Origin: Geodermatophilus ruber
GTDB taxonomy: Bacteria > Actinomycetota > Actinomycetes > Mycobacteriales > Geodermatophilaceae
Assembly (NCBI RefSeq): GCF_900114385.1
Contig: NZ_FOSW01000002.1
Coordinates: forward strand, 462,570-526,569
Direction of reading: 5' to 3'
Length of the DNA: 64,000 bases
In this document: piece by piece, positions 7,910 through 16,672 of the stretch
Layout: each line of letters starts with the position of its first letter
How positions within the stretch are numbered: position 1 is the first letter of the stretch
Program-made: the position numbers and the translations under genes
The notes under the pieces: model-generated
Database searches by the model: none
The model's input: the letters and a program-made list of their open reading frames with translations, nothing else
Told to the model about the DNA's origin: nothing

Positions 7910-9549
7910 CGTGACCCCCGCAGCCGCCCGACCAGCCGGCCGGCGGCCGCCCGGGTGCGCGCGGGCAGGCCGCGGTCGGCGAGGACGACGCGGGCCGCCG
8001 TCCGCCCGGAGTTGCCCGACACCCCGCCACCGGGGTGGGTGGAGGCGCCGGCGAGGTAGAGGCCGGGCAGCCCGGGGACGCGGTGCCCGGAGAGGGCGGG
8101 GGTCGGCCGGAAGCCGAACATGCTGGCCAGCCCCATCTCCACGTGCATGACGTTGCCACGCAGCAGCGACAGTTCCTGCTCCAGCCGCAGCGGCGTCTGC
8201 ACGTACAGCCGCTGCACCGAGCCGGCGAACCCCGGGGCGAAGCCGTCGACGGCCGCGATCAGCCGGGCCGCCTCGGACCCGGCGAGCGCGTCCCAGTCAG
8301 CGCCGTCGGCCAGGGCGTACGGGTACCACTGCCCCCAGACGGTGACCACGTGCTGCCCGGGCGGGGCGAGGGTGTCGTCGTCGGCGGAGAAGGACATCGC
8401 CAGCGGCACCGGGGTGCGCGGCAGCCGGCCGGCCCGCCAGTCGCCGTGCGCGGCGGCGAGTTGCGCCCGGTCGGTGCACAGCAGCTGCAGGCCCCGCAGC
8501 GCCTGGGCGGGGGCGACCCCCGGATAGGCCGGCAGCGCGTCGGTGAGCGCCCGCACGACCAGGCCGAAGCCGTTGCCCAGCGGCGGTGCCGCCCCGGCCA
8601 GCGCGGGCGGGGCGTGCTCGCCGGCCAGGTCGCGGGTGGCCAGCACGTGGCAGGCGGCGACGACGACGGGGGCGCAGATCCGCCGTCCGGACATCGTCTC
8701 GACGCCGGTCACCCGGCCGTCGTCGACCAGCAGCCGAGCCGCGCCGTCACCGAGGGTGACCCGCCCGCCGTCGGACTCCAGCCGCCGGCGCAGGGCCTCG
8801 GTGAGCCCGCCCGAGCCGCCGACCGGGTGACCGGGCGGGACGTCGTGCAGCAGCGCCACCCAGCCGACCATGGCCGCGGTACCCGGCTCGGACATCGGCG
8901 GGCCGGACTGCGCGCCGAACCAGGCCAGCGCGGCCTTGAGTCGCTCGCTGGTGAACCAGCGGTCCAGCAGCGCGTCGCCGGAGCCGAGGAAGTCGACGGC
9001 GAGGTCGCCGCCGGGGGTGCGCGGCCGCCCGCCGGCGGGGGCGCCGAGCGGCCAGAACGAGCGGAGCAGCTGCGCGGGGCCGGGCCGGTCGCGGAAGGCG
9101 GCGACCACCGCCCGGCTGCGCGGCCCCCAGACCGCGACGAACTCCCGGTAGGCGGCGGCGTCCCCGGGGCCGCAGGCGGCGGCGATCGACGCGCAGGTGG
9201 CGTCGAGGTCGACGGAGAAGACCAGCGGCTGCCCGTCCGGGCCGGGATCGCCCGGCGCGGGGGCGGGGGCGAAGCCCCACGGGTCGCAGTCGAGGTACCG
9301 CAGGCCGTGCTCGGCGAGCGCGAGCTCCTCGACGATGCCGCTGTGCCGGATGATCACGTGCGCGCTCGACCCGCGGTCGACCCGGACGCCGGGCCAGCGC
9401 TCCACGGTGGAGACCGCCCCGCCCAGCACCCCGTCGGCCTCCACGACCTCCACCGAGAGCCCCGCGCGGGCCAGGTAGCAGGCGGCGACCAGGCCGTTGT
9501 GCCCGGAGCCGATGACGACGGCGTCGACGGCGGTACCGGCTGGGGTCAC
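7906..9549 (-). CDS. Phytoene desaturase-like FAD-dependent oxidoreductase (CrtI/CrtO type)
   Basis: Flavin-containing amine oxidase/phytoene dehydrogenase-like protein, 547 residues. The N-terminal dinucleotide-binding motif VVIGSGHNGL (11-20) is followed by VEVVEADGVLGGAVST, and the C-terminal FAD-contact region reads GLYLAGASTHPGGGVSGNSG, both diagnostic of the CrtI/CrtO superfamily. Many actinobacterial members are of uncertain substrate (desaturase, ketolase or isomerase). GTGA overlaps with both neighbours place it directly ahead of the CruF-like gene, so a carotenoid substrate is inferred. Confidence 0.9.
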   Translation of the reverse strand: MTPAGTAVDAVVIGSGHNGLVAACYLARAGLSVEVVEADGVLGGAVSTVERWPGVRVDRGSSAHVIIRHSGIVEELALAEHGLRYLDCDPWGFAPAPAPGDPGPDGQPLVFSVDLDATCASIAAACGPGDAAAYREFVAVWGPRSRAVVAAFRDRPGPAQLLRSFWPLGAPAGGRPRTPGGDLAVDFLGSGDALLDRWFTSERLKAALAWFGAQSGPPMSEPGTAAMVGWVALLHDVPPGHPVGGSGGLTEALRRRLESDGGRVTLGDGAARLLVDDGRVTGVETMSGRRICAPVVVAACHVLATRDLAGEHAPPALAGAAPPLGNGFGLVVRALTDALPAYPGVAPAQALRGLQLLCTDRAQLAAAHGDWRAGRLPRTPVPLAMSFSADDDTLAPPGQHVVTVWGQWYPYALADGADWDALAGSEAARLIAAVDGFAPGFAGSVQRLYVQTPLRLEQELSLLRGNVMHVEMGLASMFGFRPTPALSGHRVPGLPGLYLAGASTHPGGGVSGNSGRTAARVVLADRGLPARTRAAAGRLVGRLRGSR

Positions 9550-10133
9550 CGGCGGTCCGCGCGGAGGACCGACCGGTCCAGGGGGAGGCGGGCGCCCAGG
9601 ATGGCGAAGGGGCGCGCGTCGCCGGGGAAGTGGTAGTTGCGGACCAGGTCGACGAAGCCGTCGGCGTGGTACAGCCGGAACGCCTTGGTGTCGCTGTCCG
9701 GGGTGGACAGCAGTGCCGCCGGGTAGGGGAGACCGGCCAGCAGGGCGTGCAGCAGCTGCCGGCCCAGGCCGCGGCTCTGGTGGTCGGGGTGGACGTGCAG
9801 CTCGCAGACCTCGAAGGCGCCGGTCAGCCACTTCTTCCCGGTCCGCCGGTCGAGGGCGGCTCGCACCTGGTCGTGCCACCACTGGCCCGGGGCGATGAGG
9901 TAGCCGTAGCCGAAGCCGGCCAGCCGCTCGCCGTCGGCGGTCTGGACGAACGCCCCCACCGCCCGGAAGCCGGGGCGCTCGGTGTGCTGGACGGCGTAGC
10001 CGTAGCGGCCCGCGACGACCGACGCCGAGTAGCCCATCGCGGCCCCGTAGATGGCCAGCGCCTCGTGCATGTGGTCGCGCAGCCACGCGGTGGGCAGCTC
10101 GGTGACCCGCGCGGCGGGGGTCGTTCCTGTCAC
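9546..10133 (-). CDS. GNAT family N-acetyltransferase
   Basis: Single GNAT domain, 195 residues. The acetyl-CoA pyrophosphate loop is visible as CELHVHPDHQSRGLGRQLL (about 117-135, SRGLGR being the R/Q-x-x-G-x-G/A motif), followed by the typical Tyr-containing helix region (AFRLYHADGF). The substrate cannot be inferred. It starts at GTG 10133 with a GTGA overlap to the YbaK-type gene and ends in a GTGA overlap with the oxidoreductase gene. It therefore lies within the presumed carotenoid operon, although a link to carotenoids is not evident from its own sequence. Confidence 0.85.
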   Translation of the reverse strand: MTGTTPAARVTELPTAWLRDHMHEALAIYGAAMGYSASVVAGRYGYAVQHTERPGFRAVGAFVQTADGERLAGFGYGYLIAPGQWWHDQVRAALDRRTGKKWLTGAFEVCELHVHPDHQSRGLGRQLLHALLAGLPYPAALLSTPDSDTKAFRLYHADGFVDLVRNYHFPGDARPFAILGARLPLDRSVLRADRR

Positions 10134-10642
10134 GGGGCCACCGCCTCCGGCAGGACGGAGGGGCCGCTGCCGACCTCGGCGGCCGTGCCGTCGGTGAGCC
10201 GCAGCAGTTCGTCGTAGCTGGTGGGGAAGACGACGTGCGGGTGCCCGGCGGCGGCCCAGACCTGCGCGTACCGGGCGAGCTCCACGTCGACCAGCGTGCC
10301 TATCGGCTCCGGGTGCCCGATCGGTGCGACCCCGCCGATCGGCTGGCCGGTGTGCCGGCGGACGAACTCGGGCGAGCCCGGCGCGAGGGAGGGGACACCG
10401 AGCAGCGCGGCGACCGCGTCGACGTCGACCCGGTGGGCGCCACTGGTGAGCACCAGCAGCGGCGCACCGCCCGCGTCGAACAGCAGGCTGTTGGCGATGG
10501 CGCCGACCGGGACGCCGAGCTGCGCGGCGGCCGCCGCCGCAGTGCGGGCGTCGTCGGGCAGCTCGCGGATCTCGCCGGCCGCACCGGCCTCGGCGAGGAG
10601 ACGGGTGATCGCGGCCACCCGCGGATGGTCGGCGCGGCTCAT
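10130..10642 (-). CDS. YbaK/EbsC family aminoacyl-tRNA deacylase-like protein
   Basis: 170-residue protein of the YbaK/ProX/EbsC family, whose characterised members hydrolyse mischarged aminoacyl-tRNA (for example Cys-tRNAPro). Seen are the family's AAAQLGVPVGAIANSLLF and GQPIGGVAPIGHPEPI segments, the latter being the conserved glycine-rich GG-x-P-x-G loop. GGGAGGATC 6-14 bases before the ATG gives a convincing ribosome site, making this the promoter-proximal gene of the GTGA-linked operon that runs down to 5311. It diverges from the LexA-controlled operon. Confidence 0.85.
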   Translation of the reverse strand: MSRADHPRVAAITRLLAEAGAAGEIRELPDDARTAAAAAAQLGVPVGAIANSLLFDAGGAPLLVLTSGAHRVDVDAVAALLGVPSLAPGSPEFVRRHTGQPIGGVAPIGHPEPIGTLVDVELARYAQVWAAAGHPHVVFPTSYDELLRLTDGTAAEVGSGPSVLPEAVAP

Positions 10643-10752
10643 GGGCTGATCCTCCCATCGGCTCGGGCGGCACGCTGCGCCTCGCGCGCCGTCCACGGCC
10701 CCTGTGCGCCCCGCTTGACGTCGGCGGCAGGGTCGGGTCTACTCGACATCGT

Positions 10753-10768
10753 TCGAACATGTGTTCGA
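10753..10768. promoter_or_regulatory. LexA/SOS box upstream of the DUF6504-HEPN-dnaE2 operon
   Basis: TCGAACATGTGTTCGA is a perfect match to the actinobacterial LexA operator core TCGAAC-N4-GTTCGA. It lies 95 bp before the DUF6504 start, in the 220-bp divergent gap, so it could also influence the leftward YbaK operon (start 126 bp away). Damage-inducible expression of the polymerase operon is inferred. Confidence 0.85.
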
Positions 10769-10862
10769 GCTATGTCGGTCTCCCGTCGCTCCCGGGTCCT
10801 TCCCCGCCCGGTGCGACGGGTCGGGGCCGATCGGGGCGGCGCGGAGCGGTGGGGAGTCTGTC

Positions 10863-11177
10863 ATGAGCCGGGTGCTGGGTGGGGTCGGCGAAGAGGTGCA
10901 GGTCGAGCGCGGCCCGCTCGGCCCGGTGCAGTTCTGGCGCGGGCAGTCGCGGTACGTCGTCGGGGAGCTCCTCGACTCCTGGGTGGAGACCGCTCCCTGG
11001 TGGCAGCGTGGGGCGGAAGCCGTCGGCGGGGCCTCCGCCGAGCTGGTCGCGAACCGGGAGGTGTGGCGGGTCGAGGCGGTCCGGGCCGGGCGGTCGCGGA
11101 TGAGCTTCGCGGGGGTGTTCGACCTGAGCTGGAGCTCGTCGGAGAACCGGTGGGCGCTCGTGCGGGTGCACGACTGA
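10863..11177 (+). CDS. DUF6504 family protein
   Basis: Small soluble protein of 104 residues in the DUF6504 family as I remember it; function not established. Features seen: an acidic/aromatic N-terminal half with FWRGQSRYVVGELLDSW, a repeated Trp/Val pattern, and a C-terminal VFDLSWSSSENRWALVRVHD. It is the first gene after the LexA box and its stop overlaps the next ATG by one base (TGATG), so it is co-translated with the HEPN gene and dnaE2. DUF6504 genes are commonly seen beside actinobacterial translesion polymerases, supporting an accessory role in mutagenic repair as an inference. Confidence 0.8.
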   Translation: MSRVLGGVGEEVQVERGPLGPVQFWRGQSRYVVGELLDSWVETAPWWQRGAEAVGGASAELVANREVWRVEAVRAGRSRMSFAGVFDLSWSSSENRWALVRVHD

Positions 11178-11659
11178 TGGGCGCCGTCCGCGTCATGGCC
11201 GATCAGCTACCCCTGCCCCCGCCGCTGCCGGCGGCAGCCGCGGGGCTGCTCGACCAGGCCTACCGGGCGCTGAGCGAGGCCGGGGCGAGCACCGACCCGC
11301 GGCAGCGCTACGCCACCGCGCACCTGGGTGCCCTGCGCGCGGCCGCGGCGGTGCTGGCCGCCCGCACCCGACCGGAGTCCGGCCGTCGCCGCCCGCGCAG
11401 CGCCTGGGTGCTGCTCGGCCAGGTCGCGCCGGAGCTGGGGGAGTGGGCCACCTTCTTCGCCGCCGGTGCCGCCAAGCGGGCCGCCGCGGAGGCCGGCCTC
11501 TCCCACGCGGTCACCGTGCGGGAGGCCGACGACCTCGTCCGCGACGTCGGCGCCTTCCTCACCGTCGTCGAGAGCGCGCTGGCCAGCTCGCCGCCACCCC
11601 CCGAGCCGCCCCGGGCCGCCCGCCCGCGGGTGGTCGGCGGCTCCCGGCACCGGCGGTGA
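11177..11659 (+). CDS. SAV_6107-type HEPN domain protein
   Basis: All-helical protein of 160 residues resembling the SAV_6107 HEPN-domain family. An RYATAH sequence (44-49) gives the R-x4-H spacing found in active HEPN ribonucleases, followed by an Ala-rich helix; whether it is the catalytic site here is uncertain. A second helical hairpin (about 85-135) ends in a Pro/Arg-rich tail. The ATG at 11177 is coupled to the DUF6504 stop; an internal ATG at 11195 is the alternative. Its stop overlaps the dnaE2 GTG by GTGA. The role is unknown; position suggests an SOS polymerase accessory factor. Confidence 0.8.
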   Translation: MGAVRVMADQLPLPPPLPAAAAGLLDQAYRALSEAGASTDPRQRYATAHLGALRAAAAVLAARTRPESGRRRPRSAWVLLGQVAPELGEWATFFAAGAAKRAAAEAGLSHAVTVREADDLVRDVGAFLTVVESALASSPPPPEPPRAARPRVVGGSRHRR

Positions 11660-14600
11660 GCGCCGACCCTTTCGTCCACCTCCACGTCGCCTCGGGTTAC
11701 TCCATGCAGTACGGGGCCAACCACCCGGCCGATCTCGTCGGCCGGGCCGCCGAGCACGGCATGCGGGCGCTGGCGCTGACCGACCGCGACGGGCTCTACG
11801 GCGCGGTGAAGTTCGCCCTCGCCTGCCGGGCGGCCGACGTCCGGCCGATCTTCGGGGTGGACCTGGCCGTCGTGCCCCCGGTCGACAGCACGGCGCCCCC
11901 GGCCCTCGCGCCGGTGCTCGGGAACGGGCACTCGCCGGAGCTGACCCGCGCCCGCCGCCCGGACGCGCCGCCCCCGCAGCCCCGCCGGCCCGGGGGCGGC
12001 CGCCGGGTCCCGGCCCGGGGCGGCGCCGGCGTCGACCTGCGGCTGCCGCGGGTCACCTTCCTCGCCCGCAACGGCGCCGGCTGGCGGTCGCTGTGCCGGC
12101 TGACCAGCGCCACCCACCTGCGCGGCACGCGCGGGGAGCCGGCGGGCTCGCTGGCCACCGCCGCCGAACACGCGGCCGGGCTGGTGGCGCTGTTGGGGCC
12201 CGACTCCCCGGTCGGCCGGGCGCTGGCCGCCGGACGAGCCGATGTCGCCGCCGCCCGGCTGGCCGCCTGGCGCGCGGTGTTCGGTCCCGGCTCGCTGGTG
12301 CTCGAGGTCGTGCACCACCGCGGCCGGGGGGACCGCTCCCGGGCGCAGGCGCTGCTGCGTTTCGCCGTCGCGCAGGGCGTGCCGGCGGTGCTGACCAACG
12401 CGGTGCGCTACGTCGACGCCCTCGACGCCCCCACCGCCGACGTCCTGGACGCCGCCCGGCGGCTGGTCCCGCTGGACCTGCGGCACGTCGACCGGCGCAC
12501 CGCCGAGGGCTACCTGAAGTCGGGCAAGGAGATGGCCGAGGTCGCCGAGGACCTCGTCGGCCCCGACCGGGACGCGGCCCTGCGGCTGCTGGAGCGCACC
12601 GCCCGGCTGGCCGAGCAGTGCGCCGTCGACGTCCGCGCCGACCTCGGCATCGGCACCGTGCGCTATCCGGAGCTGGATGTGGTCACCACTCCCGCGGAGC
12701 GCGGGATGGGGCCCTCCCAGGTGCTGCGCGCCCGCTGTGAGGTGGGGCTGGGCCGGCGGGGGATGCCCCTGACCGAGCGGGTCCGGGTGCGGCTGGACGA
12801 GGAGCTCGCGGTCATCGACTCCCTCGGCTACCCGTCCTACTTCCTCACCGTGGCCGACGTGGTCGACCTCATCAAGAGCTTGAGGGTTCGGGCGGCGGCC
12901 CGCGGTTCCGGTGCCGGCAGCCTGGTCACCTACCTGCTGGGCATCTCCGACGTCGACCCGCTGCGCTACGGCCTGCTGATGGAGCGCTTCCTCTCCCCGT
13001 TGCGCCACCAGCTGCCCGACATCGACATCGACGTGGAGTCCGCCCGCCGGATGGAGGTCTACGACGCGGTCCTCGACCGCTTCGGCGCCCACCGGGTCAG
13101 CTGCATCTCGATGATGGACACCTACCGGGTGCGGCACGCCATCCGGGACGTCGGGGCCGCGCTCGGGCTGCCCCCGGCGGAGATCGACGCCGTGGCCAAG
13201 GCCTTCCCGCACATCCGCGCCAACCAGGTGCACGCCGCGCTCAAGGACCTCCCCGAGCTGCGGGCCAGCCGGTACGGATCCCGCCGGGCCGGCGGCACCG
13301 GCGACCTCGACCTGCTCTTCGACCTGGTCGCCCGGCTCGACGGCCTGCCCCGGCACATCGCCCTGCACCCGTGCGGGGTGCTGCTCTCCGACGCCACGCT
13401 GCTCGACCGCACCCCGGTGGAGAACAGCTACCTGGGCTACCCGATGAGCCAGTTCGACAAGGACGACGTGGAGGAACTGGGGCTGCTCAAGCTCGACCTG
13501 CTCGGCATCCGCATGCAGTCGGCGATCGCGCACGCCCTCGACGAGGTAGCCCGGGTCGACGGGAAGACCGTCGACATCGACGCCGTCCCGCGCGATGACC
13601 CGACGACGTTCGAGCTGATCCGCAGCACCCGCACCCTCGGCATGTTCCAGATCGAGTCACCGGGGCAGCGGGAGCTGGTCGGCAAGTTCGGGCCGGGAAC
13701 GTTCGAGGACATCATCATCGACATCTCGCTGTTCCGGCCCGGGCCGGTGAAGAGCGACATGGTCACGCCGTTCCTCATGGCGAGGAACGGCTGGGAGGAC
13801 GTCACCTACCCGCACCCCGACCTCGCCTTCGCCCTCGAGGAGACCGCCGGGGTGGTGGTCTTCCACGAGCAGGTGCTGCAGATCGTGGCGCAGATGGCCG
13901 AGGTCACCCTGGCCGAGGCCGACGAGGTGCGCCGGGCGCTGGGGGAGAGGGACGCCCATCCGGAGGTCCGCGCCTGGTTCATGTCCCGGGCCCTGGAGCG
14001 CTACCCGGTCGAGGTGGCCGAGCGGGTGTGGGAGGTGCTGGCCGCCTTCGGCTCGTTCGGCTTCTGCAAGGCCCACGCCGCGGCGTTCGCCCTGCCCACC
14101 TACCAGTCGGCGTGGCTGAAGGCGCACCATCCCGCGGCCTTCCTCGCCGGGGTGCTCACCCACGACCCGGGCATGTACCCGAAGCGGCTGATCCTCGACG
14201 ACGCCCGCAACTTCGGCGTCCGGGTGCTGGGCCTGGACGTCAACGCCTCGGCCGGCACCTACCGCGTGGAGCGGATCCGGCCGGGGGAGGAGATGGAGGA
14301 GGAACCGTGGCGGCGGCCGGAGTGGATGCCGGCGGCGATGCCCGACCCGACCCGCTACGGCATCCGGCTGTCGCTGGCCGACGTGAAGGGCATCTCCGCG
14401 GAGGAGGTGACCCGCGTCGTCGCCGGTCAGCCCTACCGGTCGCTGACCGACTTCTGGCACCGGGCCGCGGTGTCCCGGCCGGTGGTGGAGCGGCTGGTGC
14501 TGGCCGGTGGGTTCGACTCCCTCTACGGCTTCGGGGTGCGCGACCGCGAGGCCGGCCGGCCCACCCGCACCCGCCGGCAGGTCACCCGGCGGGACCTGCT

Positions 14601-15423
14601 GCTGCAGATCGGGGAGCTGGACCGGTGGAGCCGTAGCGGGGCGAAGGCCGGCTCGGTGGGGCAGCTGAGCCTCGACCTCATGGGGCTGGAGCCGGCCGGC
14701 GAGGAGGCGGAGGAGCCCGGGCCGGGCTGGGCCGAGGGCAGCGGCCTGCCGGAGTTCACCGACGCCGAGCTGGTCCGCGCCGAGCTGGAGGTGCTCGGTC
14801 TGGACGCCAGCCGGCACGTCGTCGACTTCTACCGGCCCTTCCTCGCCGCGATCGGCGCGGTGCCGGCCGGGGAGCTGCTCACCTGCCGCAGCGGCGCGGA
14901 GGTGCTGGTCGCCGGGGTGAAGGTGGCGACCCAGACCCCGCCGATCCGCTCGGGACGCCGGGTGGTCTTCGTGACCCTCGACGACGGGACCGGCTGTGCC
15001 GACGCGACGTTTTTCGAGGACGCGCAGGGCCCCTACGCCGCGACGGTGTTCCACGGGTGGCTGCTGGTCATCCGGGGGGTGCTGCGCCGCACCGGCCCCC
15101 GCGGGGTGTCCCTGCGAGCCACCGGCGCCTGGGAGCTGCCGGCGCTGCACGAGGCGTGGGAGGCCGGCGGGACCGGCGCGGTCGCCGAGCTGATGGCCGC
15201 GCCCGGGCAGTACACCGAGCAGGCGATCGCCGGGGCGGCCGCCTCGCGGAACTCGCGACCGGTCATGGTGCGGCCGGTGCTGGTCCACCCGACCGGGTTC
15301 CGGATGTCGCCGTACGCCGACATCAAGCCCGCCGGCGAGGACACCCAGGGAGCGGCGCGACGCGCCGCCGCCGGGCCGCCCCGCAAGCTGTGGCACTCCA
15401 GCCCCGGCAGCTCCGGCCACTGA
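11656..15423 (+). CDS. dnaE2: Error-prone DNA polymerase III alpha subunit, DnaE2 type
   Basis: C-family DNA polymerase of 1255 residues. Order: PHP domain (HLHVASGYSMQYG near the N-terminus, keeping the H-x-H pair but with Ala-Ser where DnaE1 has His-Thr), palm with the catalytic pair D457 and D459 in PDIDID, the third carboxylate D614 in LLKLDLLG, fingers, a helix-hairpin-helix region, and a C-terminal OB fold. Its PHP start resembles Streptomyces second DnaE proteins. An insertion rich in Pro/Arg follows the PHP start (about 75-125). The GTG at 11656 overlaps the HEPN stop by GTGA. Expression under the LexA box argues for damage-induced translesion synthesis. No imuB-like gene is adjacent. 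Confidence 0.92.
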   Translation: MSADPFVHLHVASGYSMQYGANHPADLVGRAAEHGMRALALTDRDGLYGAVKFALACRAADVRPIFGVDLAVVPPVDSTAPPALAPVLGNGHSPELTRARRPDAPPPQPRRPGGGRRVPARGGAGVDLRLPRVTFLARNGAGWRSLCRLTSATHLRGTRGEPAGSLATAAEHAAGLVALLGPDSPVGRALAAGRADVAAARLAAWRAVFGPGSLVLEVVHHRGRGDRSRAQALLRFAVAQGVPAVLTNAVRYVDALDAPTADVLDAARRLVPLDLRHVDRRTAEGYLKSGKEMAEVAEDLVGPDRDAALRLLERTARLAEQCAVDVRADLGIGTVRYPELDVVTTPAERGMGPSQVLRARCEVGLGRRGMPLTERVRVRLDEELAVIDSLGYPSYFLTVADVVDLIKSLRVRAAARGSGAGSLVTYLLGISDVDPLRYGLLMERFLSPLRHQLPDIDIDVESARRMEVYDAVLDRFGAHRVSCISMMDTYRVRHAIRDVGAALGLPPAEIDAVAKAFPHIRANQVHAALKDLPELRASRYGSRRAGGTGDLDLLFDLVARLDGLPRHIALHPCGVLLSDATLLDRTPVENSYLGYPMSQFDKDDVEELGLLKLDLLGIRMQSAIAHALDEVARVDGKTVDIDAVPRDDPTTFELIRSTRTLGMFQIESPGQRELVGKFGPGTFEDIIIDISLFRPGPVKSDMVTPFLMARNGWEDVTYPHPDLAFALEETAGVVVFHEQVLQIVAQMAEVTLAEADEVRRALGERDAHPEVRAWFMSRALERYPVEVAERVWEVLAAFGSFGFCKAHAAAFALPTYQSAWLKAHHPAAFLAGVLTHDPGMYPKRLILDDARNFGVRVLGLDVNASAGTYRVERIRPGEEMEEEPWRRPEWMPAAMPDPTRYGIRLSLADVKGISAEEVTRVVAGQPYRSLTDFWHRAAVSRPVVERLVLAGGFDSLYGFGVRDREAGRPTRTRRQVTRRDLLLQIGELDRWSRSGAKAGSVGQLSLDLMGLEPAGEEAEEPGPGWAEGSGLPEFTDAELVRAELEVLGLDASRHVVDFYRPFLAAIGAVPAGELLTCRSGAEVLVAGVKVATQTPPIRSGRRVVFVTLDDGTGCADATFFEDAQGPYAATVFHGWLLVIRGVLRRTGPRGVSLRATGAWELPALHEAWEAGGTGAVAELMAAPGQYTEQAIAGAAASRNSRPVMVRPVLVHPTGFRMSPYADIKPAGEDTQGAARRAAAGPPRKLWHSSPGSSGH

Positions 15424-15636
15424 CCGCCGGCCGGTACGGGGTGACTCCGGCCCGCGCCACCCCGCATCCGCTGCGCCTCACCGGATCGTGCAGCCGGCGC
15501 GGCCACGTACGGCGCCAGCCAGGGCTACCCCGACCGGGCGTCGAAGGGCGTTCGCAGAACACCGCTCGCGCACGGGCCGGACCGCTCTGCGGCCGGGAAT
15601 CGGGCCGGCATTCCTCGCGTCGGTGCACCGCGGGCT

Positions 15637-15688
15637 GGGTAAGCGGGAGTGTCGCTCACCGTGCCCCGGGACGGGGTAAGCAGGAGTG
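15637..15688 (+). promoter_or_regulatory. Paired GGGTAAGC(G/A)GGAGTG elements before the DUF2267 gene
   Basis: Two near-identical 15-mers at 15637-15651 and 15674-15688 differ at one base and are 37 bp apart. GGGTA resembles the -10 element of actinobacterial stress sigma factors (SigB group, GTTT-N14-16-GGGTA), but no clear GTTT partner is seen. The rest of the 299-bp gap from 15424 shows no gene. Confidence 0.4.
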
Positions 15689-15722
15689 CGTTGTCGCGAC
15701 GGAGGCACCAGGAGGGCCTTCC

Positions 15723-16589
15723 GTGGAGTACGACGAATTCATCGACCGCGTCGCCGAACGCGCGGGCGTGAGCCGCGAGCAGGCAGCGGTCCTCACCCAG
15801 GCCACCCTGGCGGTCCTGGCGGACCGGATCAGCGGTGGCCAGGCCGCCGATCTCGAGGTGCAGCTGCCGGAGAAGCTCGCCCGGCCGCTGCGGAAGTCAC
15901 CCCAGAAGCCGGCGGAGAAGTACGGCTTCGCCGAGTTCGTGGAGAAGGTGCGCGACCGGGCGGTCGACGTCCCGCCGGAGGCGATCCTGCCCGGTATCCG
16001 CGCGGTGATGCTCACCCTGCGCGACGCCGTGGCGGAGAAGGAGTTCCGGGACACGCTGGCCCAGCTGCCCCACGAGTTCCGGGAGATGCTGCAGGAGGAG
16101 CGCCGTCCCGAGGTGGGCACGCAGGAATCCGCCGAGTCGGGCGGCGATCGGACCGCCGGGGCAGCGGCACGGGGCGGACAGCGGGCCGGCGGCCCGGCGC
16201 CGGCGGTCTCGCAGGACGACGCGCTCGTGCAGCGGACCGCCGAACGGGCCGGTTTCCCGGCTGCGGAGGCCGCCGAGCTCACCCGGGCGACGTTGTCGGT
16301 CCTCGGCGACCGGATCGGCGGACAGCAGGCCCACGACCTGGCCCAGCGGCTGCCCGACGCCAGCGCCCAGTGGCTCGACGAGCCACCGGACACCCCGGCC
16401 CAGGACTACGGCGTCGAGGACTTCGTCAGCCGGGTCCGGGACCTGACCAACGACGTGCCCGACGACGACATCACCCCCGGCATCCAGGCGGTGCTGATCG
16501 CCCTGCGCGACGCGGCCGGTGAGACCGAAGTCGACATCGCCCTGCAGCCGCTGTCGGACGATTACGACGTCCTGGTGCAGATCAGCTGA
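15723..16589 (+). CDS. Tandem DUF2267 protein
   Basis: 288-residue soluble acidic protein made of two DUF2267 units. The first spans about 1-130 (MEYDEFIDRVAERAG onset, with the middle signature YGFAEFVEKVRDR), the second about 165-288 (DDALVQRTAERAGF onset, YGVEDFVSRVRDLT). They are joined by a Gly/Ala-rich linker. The units share the same order of motifs: a helix with Glu-Leu-Thr-x-Ala-Thr-Leu-x-Val-Leu-x-Asp-Arg-Ile, then LPxxL. DUF2267 proteins are often stress-associated in actinobacteria, but the function is unknown. AGGAGGG 7-13 bases before the GTG at 15723 fixes the start. Confidence 0.85.
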   Translation: MEYDEFIDRVAERAGVSREQAAVLTQATLAVLADRISGGQAADLEVQLPEKLARPLRKSPQKPAEKYGFAEFVEKVRDRAVDVPPEAILPGIRAVMLTLRDAVAEKEFRDTLAQLPHEFREMLQEERRPEVGTQESAESGGDRTAGAAARGGQRAGGPAPAVSQDDALVQRTAERAGFPAAEAAELTRATLSVLGDRIGGQQAHDLAQRLPDASAQWLDEPPDTPAQDYGVEDFVSRVRDLTNDVPDDDITPGIQAVLIALRDAAGETEVDIALQPLSDDYDVLVQIS

Positions 16590-16672
16590 GCCCGCTCCGA
16601 TGAGTTCGGGCAGGGGGCACGGTCACCACCTGGAGACCGGCAGCACGCCGGACCCGGAGAGAGGACCACCCG

